64,000 bases of DNA from DASYXZ01 sp035946625 (GTDB lineage: Bacteria > Acidobacteriota > Terriglobia > UBA7540), in the NCBI GenBank assembly GCA_035946625.1, contig DASYZE010000040.1:97154-161153 (forward strand), given 5' to 3'. The notes below the pieces were generated by a model. It made no database searches and was not told the DNA's origin. It saw nothing but the letters and a program-made list of their open reading frames with translations. The position numbers and the translations under genes are program-made. Of the stretch, positions 16,606 through 23,978 are shown piece by piece. Position 1 is the first letter of the stretch; every line of letters starts with the position of its first letter.

Positions 16606-17682
16606 ATGGAAAAACAAACGATTTCAGTGCGGATTCCGGCCACGGTGGGCAATTTCGGCGGCACGGCGGACTTCGGCACCCTGGCGCTGGACGCCTCGCT
16701 GAATGTGAAGGTGATCCGGCGGCGTGATGGGCAAGTGGGCGTCCGCTATTTTGGCGAGAATGGCGAGCGAGTGCCGCGCGACCGGACCAACCTGGTGGTG
16801 CGCGCGATGGAAGCGGCCCTCCATTTGAAGAAAGTGGAGTTCACCGGCGCCGACCTGGAGATTTACAGCTCCGTCCCGGTGGCGGTAGGCCTGGGATCGA
16901 GCACGGCGGCGGTGCTGGCCGGATTGATTTCCGCCAACCTTTTATACCGGCTGGGACTGGATGAGAAATCCATTTTCGAGCTGGCCGATTTATTCGAGCA
17001 TCGCGCCGGCAATCTGCGCGCGGCGTGGCTGGGCGGTTTTGTGGCCAGCTTGGAAGACGGCTCCAAGCGCGGCCAGAGCGCGGAAGGCCGCGACCCGGCT
17101 GTGTATCAAAGGACCGTGGTTCCTGCAAATCTTGTCTTGAGCGTAGTCGTCCCAATGACTTCAATGGTTTCGGGCCTTCGGCGCGCCGACGGACGAAAAC
17201 CGGCGCGCTCCGCGCCGCGCGCGCCCGGCAAAACTGCGGGTCGCAATTCGCGATCCGCGGCGGTTGACGCCGAAGGCAAAGAAAACGTAATCCAACTGCA
17301 CCGCGCCGCGGCGCTCTCCGAGTTTTTCGCCCATCAGGGCGGCGCCATTCCGTTTGATCTTGAAACAACACTTCCGCCCACCTGCGAAAAAAAGGTGGCG
17401 GGGATCGAGGAGGCTCTCCAGGTGCGCACCCCCGGATTGCTCTCCGTGTTTTTATGCGGATCGGGGCCGGCCGTGGGCGTGTTCGGCGGGGAAAATACGG
17501 ACCAGGCCGTGGAGGCCGTCCGCGAGGCCTTCGCGCGACACAAAGTTGCCTCCCGGTGCTTTGAGTTCCGCCCCACCAACACGGGCGCGCTCGATTGGAA
17601 CAGCCCCTACGGAGATATGGCCTTGTCCTCGGGCCGCGGTCTGAGCCGCTCACTTCCCAAAACTATTTCCCTTCCCGTATAG
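16606..17682 (+). CDS. thrB: Homoserine kinase (GHMP family)
   Basis: It phosphorylates homoserine in threonine synthesis. The 358-residue frame from ATG 16606 is chosen because GGGAGGT lies 5 bp upstream. It shows the GHMP start (ISVRIPATVGNFGGTADFGTLALD), the ATP-binding loop VPVAVGLGSSTAAVLAG near residue 90, and a late LLSVFLCGSGPAVGVF glycine-rich motif. An unusual basic low-complexity insert (about residues 190-230: RRADGRKPARSAPRAPGK and following) sits between the core halves and makes the protein longer than the usual 300-320 residues. It is separate from the asd/dap cluster at 57-64 kb that shares the aspartate pathway. Other GHMP kinases cannot be fully excluded. Confidence 0.83.
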   Translation: MEKQTISVRIPATVGNFGGTADFGTLALDASLNVKVIRRRDGQVGVRYFGENGERVPRDRTNLVVRAMEAALHLKKVEFTGADLEIYSSVPVAVGLGSSTAAVLAGLISANLLYRLGLDEKSIFELADLFEHRAGNLRAAWLGGFVASLEDGSKRGQSAEGRDPAVYQRTVVPANLVLSVVVPMTSMVSGLRRADGRKPARSAPRAPGKTAGRNSRSAAVDAEGKENVIQLHRAAALSEFFAHQGGAIPFDLETTLPPTCEKKVAGIEEALQVRTPGLLSVFLCGSGPAVGVFGGENTDQAVEAVREAFARHKVASRCFEFRPTNTGALDWNSPYGDMALSSGRGLSRSLPKTISLPV

Positions 17683-17881
17683 AGTTTGGAAAAACTTTGC
17701 CGCCATTATCCCGCCCATGGACCAGTTCAGGGTGCGGACATGCCCGCGAAAGGGTGAATCCACGCCCGTAACCCATTGGAAATGCCCCGACGAAGGACTG
17801 GATTCCTCCCGCAGGCGCGGGACGGGAATGCCGCAGACCGCAGCAGCGGCTGTCCTGCGCTACGAGTGCCGGCCCGCCGTA

Positions 17882-17993
17882 CCCGCTCGAACAACTTCGC
17901 GGGATGGAGTGAGTGAGGTTTTCATTTTCGTTTTCATACTCCCTCTCTACTACCTTTGGAAAACCGGAACAGGGAAAAGGAACGCTGTCAGGC
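17882..17993 (-). pseudogene. Truncated copy of an antitoxin 5' end and promoter
   Basis: Bases from about 17895 (TTCGCGGGATGGAGTGAGTG, then gaggttttcattttcgtttt) nearly match 24747-24790, the first codons of the antitoxin at 24536-24790. The match continues through its upstream region (ctacctttggaaaaccgg, aacaggg) to ggcgcc. Only the leader codons and a damaged promoter remain; the TATAAT box of the intact copy is not preserved. No toxin is present. Recombination between the two copies could delete or invert the 6.8 kb between them. Confidence 0.65.
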
Positions 17994-18035
17994 GCCGTTT
18001 CCGGGACGCGCCGGGCTCCCCTGCCAAAATATGCC

Positions 18036-18065
18036 TTGACACGTATATGCCCGGTAGAGTATATT
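18036..18065 (+). promoter_or_regulatory. Promoter of the ArsR-VOC pair
   Basis: TTGACA at 18036-18041, an 18-bp spacer, and TATATT at 18060-18065. The -10 box ends 6 bp before GTG 18072, so transcription may start at the start codon (leaderless). Confidence 0.6.
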
Positions 18066-18071
18066 AAGGGA

Positions 18072-18449
18072 GTGGAATCGGTGTTCGAAATTATTGCGGA
18101 GCCGAATCGCCGCGCGATCTTGAGCCTGCTGGTCTCGTCACAACGGTCGGTGGGAGAGATCGAGCGGCAGCTTCATATGCCGCAGCCGACCGTCTCCAAG
18201 CACCTGCGCGTGCTGCGCGAGGCCGGCTTCGTGGAATCCATGGTGGACGCACAGCGCCGCCTCTACCGGCTGAACCCTGAACCGCTTCACGAGGTGGATG
18301 CCTGGCTGGCTCAGTTCCGTCGGTTCTGGTCCGCCCACGTGGATGCTCTCGAACGCCACCTCGACCGTATGGAACGAATAACACGGACGAAAAAGGCAAC
18401 ACGAACGAAAAGGAAAAAAGTTGTGACGCGGCTCCAACCGCGAACTTGA
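18072..18449 (+). CDS. ArsR-family winged-helix regulator
   Basis: A 125-residue ArsR/SmtB-like repressor: VFEIIAEPNRRAILSLLVSSQRSVGEIERQLHMPQPTVSKHLRVLREAGFV is the canonical winged helix, followed by the wing (AQRRLYRLNPEPLHEVDAWL) and a lysine/arginine-rich tail. No metal-binding cysteines are present, as in the ArsR group linked to SRPBCC (AHSA1) and VOC genes. GTG 18072 is preferred because it fits 7 nt downstream of the -10 box; GTG 18081 with AAGGGAG upstream is an alternative. It lies 15 bp before a VOC gene, probably co-transcribed and autoregulated. A truncated duplicate lies at 18937. Confidence 0.85.
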   Translation: MESVFEIIAEPNRRAILSLLVSSQRSVGEIERQLHMPQPTVSKHLRVLREAGFVESMVDAQRRLYRLNPEPLHEVDAWLAQFRRFWSAHVDALERHLDRMERITRTKKATRTKRKKVVTRLQPRT

Positions 18450-18464
18450 CAAAGGAGAAACGAA

Positions 18465-18863
18465 ATGAAAATCAAACTGAGCAGCGTGTACGTGGATGAC
18501 CAGGAGAAGGCCCTGCGTTTTTATACCGAAGTGCTGGGCTTCGTGAAGAAGGCGGACTTCAGTAACGGCCCCTATCGCTGGCTGACCGTGGCCTCACCCG
18601 AGGATCCGGACGGCACGGAGCTGCAACTGGCGCTCAACAACAACCCCGCGGCCAAAGCCTACCAGCAGGCCCTGTTCCAGCAAAACCAGCCCGCCGCCAT
18701 GTTCTTCACCGACAACGTGCAGGCCGATTACGAGCGCATGAAAGCGCGCGGCGCCGAGTTCACCATGCCGCCCAAGGACGTGACCGCCTCCAAGATCGCC
18801 ATGCTGAAGGACACTTGCGGCAATCTCATTCAGGTCACGCAATTGATGGCTTGGAAGGGCTGA
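18465..18863 (+). CDS. VOC-superfamily (glyoxalase/bleomycin-resistance fold) protein
   Basis: 132 residues with the paired beta-alpha-beta-beta-beta modules of VOC proteins: MKIKLSSVYVDDQEKALRFYTEVLGF opens module one, and AAMFFTDNVQADYERMKARGAEF...MLKDTCGNLIQVTQ forms module two. The substrate is unknown. AAAGGAG lies 8 bp before the ATG. It is immediately downstream of the ArsR gene and likely its target. A fragment identical in layout to the last 21 codons recurs at 19843-19905, so the ArsR-VOC pair was once duplicated in tandem. Confidence 0.85.
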   Translation: MKIKLSSVYVDDQEKALRFYTEVLGFVKKADFSNGPYRWLTVASPEDPDGTELQLALNNNPAAKAYQQALFQQNQPAAMFFTDNVQADYERMKARGAEFTMPPKDVTASKIAMLKDTCGNLIQVTQLMAWKG

Positions 18864-18936
18864 CGTTTGGCAACATTGCCGCCGTCGTGCGCATAGTCGC
18901 GAGCTGAGGGCGCGCGGGTCCCCGAGATCGTGCTCG

Positions 18937-19011
18937 ATGGAGGCACAGCGCCGTGACTACCGACTGAAGCCAGAGCCAGTTCAGCAGGTGGGTGCATGGC
19001 CGGCTCAGGAA
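18937..19011 (+). pseudogene. ArsR gene fragment (second copy)
   Basis: Translates as MEAQRRDYRLKPEPVQQVGAWPAQ, matching VDAQRRLYRLNPEPLHEVDAWLAQ of the intact ArsR gene. Both ends are missing. It lies directly before the brnT-like gene. Confidence 0.7.
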
Positions 19012-19043
19012 AAATGCGAAACCTCAGGCGGGAAGGCGGGGCC

Positions 19044-19334
19044 ATGGACAAGGAAACTGTTTTTCGTTGGCATCCCAAGAAAGAACGCTCAAATCTACGC
19101 AAGCACGGTGTCACGTTTGAAGAGGCCGCCTCGGTTTTTCGGGATGCCCTCTCCCTTACCATCACCGACCCGCTGCACTCGGACGAGGAGGATCGATTGG
19201 TGACCATTGGGCAGTCTGCCGGGAACAAAACTTTGGTCGTGGTACACTTGGAAGTCGGCGACGAGATTCGAATCATAAGCGCCAGAACTGCCACACCGAG
19301 TGAACGGAGGAACTATGAGGAAGGCACGCGCTAA
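19044..19334 (+). CDS. brnT: BrnT-family ribonuclease toxin
   Basis: 96 residues from ATG 19044, with GGAAGGCGGGG upstream. The sequence carries the BrnT pattern: FRWHPKKERSNLRKHGVTFEEAASVF at the N-terminus, a middle EEDRLVTIGQSAGNKTLVVVH and the C-terminal RIISARTATPSERRNYEE, which holds the conserved arginine and the ERR..YEE ending. BrnT toxins are RelE-like mRNA-cleaving proteins neutralised by the following gene's product. The stop overlaps the next gene by 20 bp, so the two are translationally coupled. The module sits between an ArsR fragment and a VOC fragment, as if inserted into a duplicated ArsR-VOC locus. Confidence 0.83.
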   Translation: MDKETVFRWHPKKERSNLRKHGVTFEEAASVFRDALSLTITDPLHSDEEDRLVTIGQSAGNKTLVVVHLEVGDEIRIISARTATPSERRNYEEGTR

Positions 19335-19554
19335 TCGGAATTCCGAAGAGATGCTGCCGCAGTACGACTTTTCCGGCGGGGTTCGCGGGAAATATGCCAC
19401 CCGGTTTGCCAAGGATTCCATCATGGTGGTTCTTGACCCGGACGTGGCCGCGATATTTCCTGACCGGAACTCGGTGAATACTGCCCTGAGGGCTCTGGGC
19501 CACATCGTCCGCGACCGCCAGCGTGATTCCGCGCGCCGCCACGCAACACGCTGA
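19315..19554 (+). CDS. Probable antitoxin partner of BrnT
   Basis: 79 residues from ATG 19315, overlapping the toxin's end. The conserved part, LPQYDFSGGVRGKYATRFAKDSIMVVLDPDVAAIFPDRNSVNTALRALGHIV, is of the small acidic/DNA-binding antitoxin type found next to BrnT or PIN toxins. The last residues (RDRQRDSARRHATR) look like a run-on after a lost native C-terminus, consistent with the fragment of a PIN protein just downstream. Whether it still neutralises BrnT, or originally served the PIN toxin, cannot be read from sequence. Confidence 0.65.
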   Translation: MRKARANRNSEEMLPQYDFSGGVRGKYATRFAKDSIMVVLDPDVAAIFPDRNSVNTALRALGHIVRDRQRDSARRHATR

Positions 19555-19599
19555 GGGAAAAATCCGGGACTTCCGGCATTCGGGCGGCTGTCGGCGGGG

Positions 19600-19770
19600 A
19601 TCCTCGATCCGGAATCGACCGACGACGCGACCCATGTGGCCGCCGCCACCGTGGCTCGCGCCGATGCCATTGTTTCATGGAACTTCAAACACATTGCGCG
19701 GATTGACAAAATGCGGGCCTATAATCAGGTGAATCTCCAGACAGGTTTTGGCCTGCTGCGGAGGCGCTGA
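19600..19770 (+). pseudogene. PIN-domain protein C-terminal fragment
   Basis: An open frame without a start encodes DPESTDDATHVAAATVARADAIVSWNFKHIARIDKMRAYNQVNLQTGFGLLRRR. The core HVAAATVARADAIVSWNFKHI is the last acidic-residue region of VapC-like PIN ribonucleases. The N-terminal two thirds are gone, so the toxin is dead. Confidence 0.6.
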
Positions 19771-19842
19771 ACCGGTAGCGCAACGTTCGTACTCTAATCC
19801 CGCCCCGCGGACGATTTTCTATTCCATTGACATGGAATCGAA

Positions 19843-19905
19843 ATGCTGAATGACACCTGCGGCAACCTGTTTCAGGTGACGCAGTTGATGGCCTGGCAGG
19901 GCTGA
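19843..19905 (+). pseudogene. VOC gene 3' fragment (second copy)
   Basis: Encodes MLNDTCGNLFQVTQLMAWQG and stop, matching the end of the intact VOC protein (MLKDTCGNLIQVTQLMAWKG). The following bases gctgacgtttggcaaca are shared too. It marks the far end of a tandem duplication. Confidence 0.75.
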
Positions 19906-20064
19906 CGTTTGGCAACAGCCGCCGGTGGGCGCCCGGTTGGACAGATTGCACGCCCGTGTAGGCCAGCATTCCGGGAGCGCTGCCGTCGCTCGGCACCGAG
20001 CCTCCGCCGTTATAGATGCCCCACCGGCTCAGCCTTTCCATTCCGAAACCCAATGGAGGACCCC

Positions 20065-21090
20065 ATGATTCCGGAAGAGAAGAGGGCGGCAGTGACTCGC
20101 GCCCTGCGCGAGGCTTTCGGGACTACAGAGCTCGAAGACATCCGCAGGATGACCAAAGGTCTGAGCTCTGACCTCGTCTTTCGCATCGTCGCCAAAGGAT
20201 CTCCGTATGTGTTGCGAATCATCATGCGTGTCAACGAGCAGACCGACCCTGCACGGGTCTTCACATGCCTTCAGGCGGCGGCTGAAGCCGGTCTGGCGCC
20301 CCATGTCTGGTACGCCAGCATCGAAGATGGAATTTCCATCACTGATGATGTGGAGGCGGTGCCATTTCCCATAACGGAGGCGCTGGTTCGGATTCCGGGA
20401 ACGCTACGGCGGCTCCATGCACTCCCGCCATTTCCCAAAGCATTCAATTACCTCACCGCGCACAAGGGATTTATCTGGAGGTTTCGGGCGGCGAACCTCC
20501 TCCCCGGAAACGAAGTCGAGGAAATCTTCAACCGGTACGAGCAAGTGTGCTCCGTTTACCCGCGCCTCGATTCGGACATGGTGTCGTGTCACAACGACCT
20601 GAGGCCGGAAAACATCGTTTTCGACGGACAACGCGTCTGGCTGGCGGGCTGGCAAGCTGCTTTCGTAAACGACCGCTACTTCGACCTCGCGATCGTTGCC
20701 AACTTCGTAGTCACCAACGTTGCAGACGAAAAGACCTATCTCGGGCAGTATTTTGGCCAACCGCCGAATGAGTACCAACGGGCGAGATTCTTCCTCATGT
20801 GTCAGGTGATGCACATGTTCTCCGCCACGGTTTTCCTGTTGCTGGGTTCAGCGGGCAAGCCGGTAAACCAGAGCGAGAAGCTGCCCTCATTCAGAGACTT
20901 TCATCAGCGGATCTGGGCCGGCGAGGTCAACCTCGCGGACAACGGTCTGAGGATCGTCTATGGCAGGGTTCATTGGGAACAGCTCTTACAGAACATGCGG
21001 CAAGCACGATTTGACGAAGCATTAAGAATCGTCTCAGACCGGCACGCATCTTCGGAAGGCGTGCGCCAGCTTTTGCCCGTCGCTCAATGA
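20065..21090 (+). CDS. Aminoglycoside/choline phosphotransferase-fold protein with altered metal-binding Asp
   Basis: 341 residues from ATG 20065 with GGAGGA 4 bp upstream. The APH fold is visible: KGLSSDLVFRIVAKGSPYVLRIIMR (ATP lobe), the catalytic loop CHNDLRPENIVFDG (H176-N-D178) and VWLAGWQAAFVNDRYFDLAIVANFVV. In this family the residue before W is normally the Mg-binding Asp (xxDWExA); here it is Gly195 (codon GGC, one transition from GAC), and the following E is Q. Activity is therefore doubtful. The substrate is unknown; acidobacterial relatives are just called phosphotransferases. It sits between duplicated ArsR-VOC remnants and an SRPBCC pseudogene. Confidence 0.8.
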   Translation: MIPEEKRAAVTRALREAFGTTELEDIRRMTKGLSSDLVFRIVAKGSPYVLRIIMRVNEQTDPARVFTCLQAAAEAGLAPHVWYASIEDGISITDDVEAVPFPITEALVRIPGTLRRLHALPPFPKAFNYLTAHKGFIWRFRAANLLPGNEVEEIFNRYEQVCSVYPRLDSDMVSCHNDLRPENIVFDGQRVWLAGWQAAFVNDRYFDLAIVANFVVTNVADEKTYLGQYFGQPPNEYQRARFFLMCQVMHMFSATVFLLLGSAGKPVNQSEKLPSFRDFHQRIWAGEVNLADNGLRIVYGRVHWEQLLQNMRQARFDEALRIVSDRHASSEGVRQLLPVAQ

Positions 21091-21193
21091 ATGCAAAGTC
21101 TCATTGCCACGGGGACTGGCGCGAATGGATGAATCAACACCAACAAAAAGGTAGACAAGGAGAGGATAGATGACCGATCGCGAGCAATACACA

Positions 21194-21209
21194 TCCGTCA
21201 GCCGACGGA
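21194..21209. repeat. REP-like 16-mer TCCGTCAGCCGACGGA
   Basis: Third copy of the unit seen at 6272 and 6307, here inserted within the first codons of the SRPBCC pseudogene. Confidence 0.75.
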
Positions 21210-21302
21210 CCAGCGGGGCGCAGGTACGAAAGGACGGAGAGAAGTGGACGCTCATCCAAGTGTGGTGCCCCGCATAAATCTTTACGGTAAGGCGCGGAAG
21301 TT

Positions 21303-21404
21303 GTCATTCCGATCCCGCAGCCGCGGGAGAGGAATCTCGCTCTGGCATGGTTTTCAGAGCGAGATTCCTCGGGCCGACATAAATACGTCGGCCCTCGGAA
21401 TGAC
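21303..21404. repeat. 102-bp element with terminal repeats GTCATTCCGA/TCGGAATGAC
   Basis: The 10-bp ends are perfect inverted repeats. Inside are a second dyad (GAGGAATCTCGCTCTG / CAGAGCGAGATTCCTC) and a CCGAC...GTCGG hairpin. It has no coding capacity and splits the SRPBCC pseudogene. A larger relative is at 26686-26914. Confidence 0.7.
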
Positions 21405-21555
21405 GCCCTCGTTGTAAGTAATTACGCGGGACAGCACACCAGTCAGAGAACTGCGCCACCCGCCGGCAAAGGTCCCGCAGGCGCTTACTGACCCGGCGCG
21501 ACAGACTGGACGCGGATGTACGTTCTGTCTCGAAACCGGGTGAGGGTGCGCCCTA

Positions 21556-21885
21556 TCGCGAAAACTTTGGTATTTCATTGCATTCTATTCTATGCTCAAA
21601 CCGCCAGAATGAGTCGGCGAGATTCACCATCGAATGCAGGTTCGGCGCGACCAGTTGATTACCGGCGCCTTTACCTTGGGCGAGGTGCTTGCCGGGCCAT
21701 ACCGAAAGGCTGCTGTACTGAGATTGGATGATGTGCGTCGCCTGTTGCGGAGCATTGCGGCGGAAATAATCCCTTTTACGGTCGAAACTGCGGACCATTA
21801 CGCGCGAATCCGCGGAACCCTTCGCGTTAATCCGGCAGACGCAATCCACCTGGCTTCGGCCGCTCAGCCCGGTTGGAAGAGGTGA
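21556..21885 (+). pseudogene. PIN-domain (VapC-like) toxin remnant
   Basis: Frame-1 translation reads LWYFIAFYSMLKPPE, a TGA stop at 21610-21612, then VGEIHHRMQVRRDQLITGAFTLGEVLAGPYRK and ADAIHLASAAQPGWKR. TLGEVLAGP and ADAIHLASAAQ are the second and third PIN acidic motifs. The N-terminal Asp motif (DTN) and the C-terminal strand are missing. ATG 21634 could start a shortened protein, but that would lack the catalytic core. Confidence 0.6.
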
Positions 21886-21889
21886 TGGC

Positions 21890-22318
21890 ATGACGAATCT
21901 CGCCAGCTCCGGAGTTGCATTTTCGCGAAGCCATGTGGCCGTCTACTGGGCCTCTACCATACTCGTCGCCGCCGAGCTGGGGTTGGGGGGCGCGTGGGAC
22001 GTGTCCCGAATTCCCGTTGTGCGCGGGGTTGTTATCGATCGCCTGGGGTACCCTACCTATTTCCTCGTTATCTTGGGCGTCTGGAAGCTACTCGGTGCGG
22101 TGGCGCTGCTTATCCCGCGCTTTCCGAGGCTGAAGGAGTGGGCCTACGCGGGAGCGTTCTTCGCTTACACGGGAGCAGTCGCCTCCCACCTGTCGGTTGG
22201 CGACTTCCCTGCCGGCGAACTGGTGCTCCTGATTGTGATGACCGGACTTACTATTGTCTCGTGGGCGCTGCGCCCACCTTCGCGCCGAGACCTCTCCTGG
22301 AGCTGGCCCCAGGGTTGA
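21890..22318 (+). CDS. DoxX-like small membrane protein
   Basis: 142 residues with four hydrophobic helices: VAVYWASTILVAAELGLGG, YPTYFLVILGVWKLLGAVALLI, WAYAGAFFAYTGAVASHL and ELVLLIVMTGLTIVSWAL. The LGVWKLLGAVALLIPRFPRLKEWAYAG stretch is typical of the DoxX-like family that accompanies ArsR/SRPBCC genes. GAGGTGATGGC precedes the ATG. DoxX relatives are tied to quinone or thiol redox reactions, but for this subgroup the role is not established. It lies 158 bp before the SRPBCC-phosphatase fusion on the same strand, probably in the same accessory cluster. Confidence 0.8.
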   Translation: MTNLASSGVAFSRSHVAVYWASTILVAAELGLGGAWDVSRIPVVRGVVIDRLGYPTYFLVILGVWKLLGAVALLIPRFPRLKEWAYAGAFFAYTGAVASHLSVGDFPAGELVLLIVMTGLTIVSWALRPPSRRDLSWSWPQG

Positions 22319-22476
22319 CTTATTTGCTGCGGCGCGCCATTCATCCCGCGGCGCGCGCATGGAGGGTCCGCCAGCCAAGGCGGCAACAGGTCCAGCGCCG
22401 ACCCCAGGTCGATGCCGCACGCGGGTAACCAGGCTGGGCGGACACCCATATCCACGCTGATGTCAGGAGAAGATAG

Positions 22477-23751
22477 ATGACCGAACGCGAGCAGTACACA
22501 CCGGGTCCGGCCAGCGGGGCGCGGGTAGAGAAGGATGGAGAGAAGTGGACGCTCGTTCTCACGAGAGAACTGCGCCACCCGCCCACAAAGGTCTGGCAGG
22601 CGCTAACCGACCCCGCGCAACTGCGCCAGTGGGCTCCTTTCGACGCCGATGGAAACCTGGGGACGGTTGGCGCCACGGTAAATCTCACCACGGTGGGAGC
22701 GCCCGCGCCGCGCGTTACCGAAACCACCGTGACGCGCGCCGACGCGGGCAAGGCGCTGGAGTACAAGTGGGGCGGCTTCAACATGCGGTGGGAACTCGAA
22801 GCCGTGGGTGGCGGCACGCGCCTGACGCTGTGGATCAACATCGCTCGCCCCTTCATCTCCATGGGTGCGGCCGGGTGGCACATTTGTTTCGATGTTATGG
22901 ATCGCCTTCTCAGCGGAACTCCCATCGGCCGCATCGTAGCTGGCGAGGCGATGAAGTTCGATTGGCCTCGGCTCAACTCCGAGTACGCCAGGCAGTTCGG
23001 CATTGAAACGCCAACTATCCGTCTTCGCAAACAGGCGCAGGAGTACGAGGAGGCCAGGGAAATCCAGCAGGCGCTCATGCCCAAGGAAATTCCGCAGATG
23101 CCCGGTCTCGAGATATCGGGCAGTTGGCGGCCGGCGCGCATCGTCGGAGGCGACTATTATGATGTCTTCAAATTGGGCGCCCGCCGGCTGGGGCTCTGCA
23201 TCGCCGACGTGTCCGGCAAGGGAATGCCAGCCGCTCTGCTGATGTCCAACCTCCAGGCAGTTGTCAAGGCGGTGGCGACCGAGAACAAGTCGCCCAAGGA
23301 ACTGGTGGAGGCGGTCAACCGCGTGATGTCGCGCAACACCACGGAGGCCAAGTTCATCACGCTGTTTTATGGCCTGCTGGATGTCGAGCTCAAAACCCTC
23401 CAATACGCCAATGCCGGACACAACGCGCCCGTTCTGACCCGGGAAGACGGGGTTCAGGTACGCTTGGCGCAAGGCGGCCTGATCGTGGGTGCTTTCCAGG
23501 AGAGTGTTTACGATCAGGGCGAGATCGACCTGCGGCCCGGAGACCGCCTGGTGATGTTTACGGATGGCCTGAGCGAGGCGGTGGACGGAAATGGCGAGGA
23601 GTTTGGCGACCCGCGCTTGGCCGAGGCCTCGCGCTCGAACCGTCAACTGTCGGCGGCGGGGCTGCACCGTTGCTTGCTGGACCGCGTCACCGATTTCTGC
23701 GGCGGCGAGTTTGAGGACGACGCCACTGTCCTGGTGGTTGCGGTCTCCTAG
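22477..23751 (+). CDS. SRPBCC (AHSA1-type) domain fused to a SpoIIE/PP2C phosphatase domain
   Basis: 424 residues with AGGAGA 6 bp before the ATG. Residues about 1-175 are an AHSA1-like START fold (WTLVLTRELRHPPTKVWQALTDPAQLRQWAPF...GGGTRLTLWINIARP). Its usual C-terminal motif AMKFDWPRLNSEYARQFG lies at 158-175. From about 183 a linker helix (EYEEAREIQQALMPKEIPQMPGLEISGSWRPA) leads into an RsbU/SpoIIE phosphatase with the metal ligands GGDYYDVF, CIADVSGKGMPAALLM, MFTDGLSEAVDG and DDATVLVVAV, all intact. It probably dephosphorylates an anti-sigma antagonist in response to a hydrophobic ligand. A stand-alone SRPBCC tail follows at 23778, showing how the fusion formed. Confidence 0.88.
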   Translation: MTEREQYTPGPASGARVEKDGEKWTLVLTRELRHPPTKVWQALTDPAQLRQWAPFDADGNLGTVGATVNLTTVGAPAPRVTETTVTRADAGKALEYKWGGFNMRWELEAVGGGTRLTLWINIARPFISMGAAGWHICFDVMDRLLSGTPIGRIVAGEAMKFDWPRLNSEYARQFGIETPTIRLRKQAQEYEEAREIQQALMPKEIPQMPGLEISGSWRPARIVGGDYYDVFKLGARRLGLCIADVSGKGMPAALLMSNLQAVVKAVATENKSPKELVEAVNRVMSRNTTEAKFITLFYGLLDVELKTLQYANAGHNAPVLTREDGVQVRLAQGGLIVGAFQESVYDQGEIDLRPGDRLVMFTDGLSEAVDGNGEEFGDPRLAEASRSNRQLSAAGLHRCLLDRVTDFCGGEFEDDATVLVVAVS

Positions 23752-23777
23752 ACAAACCGCGCGTCCTCGGCCCCAAA

Positions 23778-23882
23778 GCCATGAAGTTCGCCGGCTGGCA
23801 GCGATTGAACCCCGAGTATGGCAAGCAGTTCGGTAATGAACCGCCTAACTGGCCGCCTATTGAGATTGGCAAAATAAAGTGA
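23778..23882 (+). pseudogene. SRPBCC gene 3' fragment
   Basis: Encodes AMKFAGWQRLNPEYGKQFGNEPPNW, then PPIEIGKIK and stop, the normal ending of a free-standing SRPBCC protein and a close match to AMKFDWPRLNSEYARQFGIETP in the fusion. The phosphatase segment (about 23010-23751) therefore lies between two copies of the same SRPBCC motif. Confidence 0.75.
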
Positions 23883-23892
23883 TGGGCTGGAT

Positions 23893-23948
23893 TGTAGCGG
23901 CGCTGTCCTCAGCGCCGAAAAATCGCCGGTGGGGATACTGGCGCTACA
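23893..23948. repeat. TGTAG...CTACA-type interspersed repeat, copy 3
   Basis: Starts TGTAGCGGCGCTG, ends TACTGGCGCTACA, with an inner GGCGCTGTCCTCAGCGCC hairpin. It lies between the SRPBCC tail and the next small gene. Confidence 0.65.
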
Positions 23949-23978
23949 GCTTCGGGCTGGTCTTCAGAAGAGGTTCCA

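Larger units (their letters stand above)
21170..21503 (+). pseudogene. SRPBCC (AHSA1) gene 5' fragment split by two repeat insertions
   Basis: Starts MTDREQYT like the intact gene at 22477 (MTEREQYT), with the same AGGAGA leader. A REP-like 16-mer interrupts it after seven codons, similarity resumes (SGAQVRKDGEKWTL), then a 102-bp inverted-repeat element splits it at about 21264. Similarity to RELRHPPTKVWQALTDPA returns near 21441-21503. Frames are broken and the 3' part is missing. Confidence 0.75.

Noticed and set aside
19685..20053. Minus-strand frame over the PIN and VOC fragments
   Set aside because: It overlaps recognised remnants on the plus strand and carries no domain; only a glycine/serine-rich stretch looked interesting.
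22603..23667. Long antisense frame opposite the SRPBCC-phosphatase fusion (354 codons)
   Set aside because: The sense strand has all phosphatase metal-binding motifs; the antisense product has no recognisable domain.
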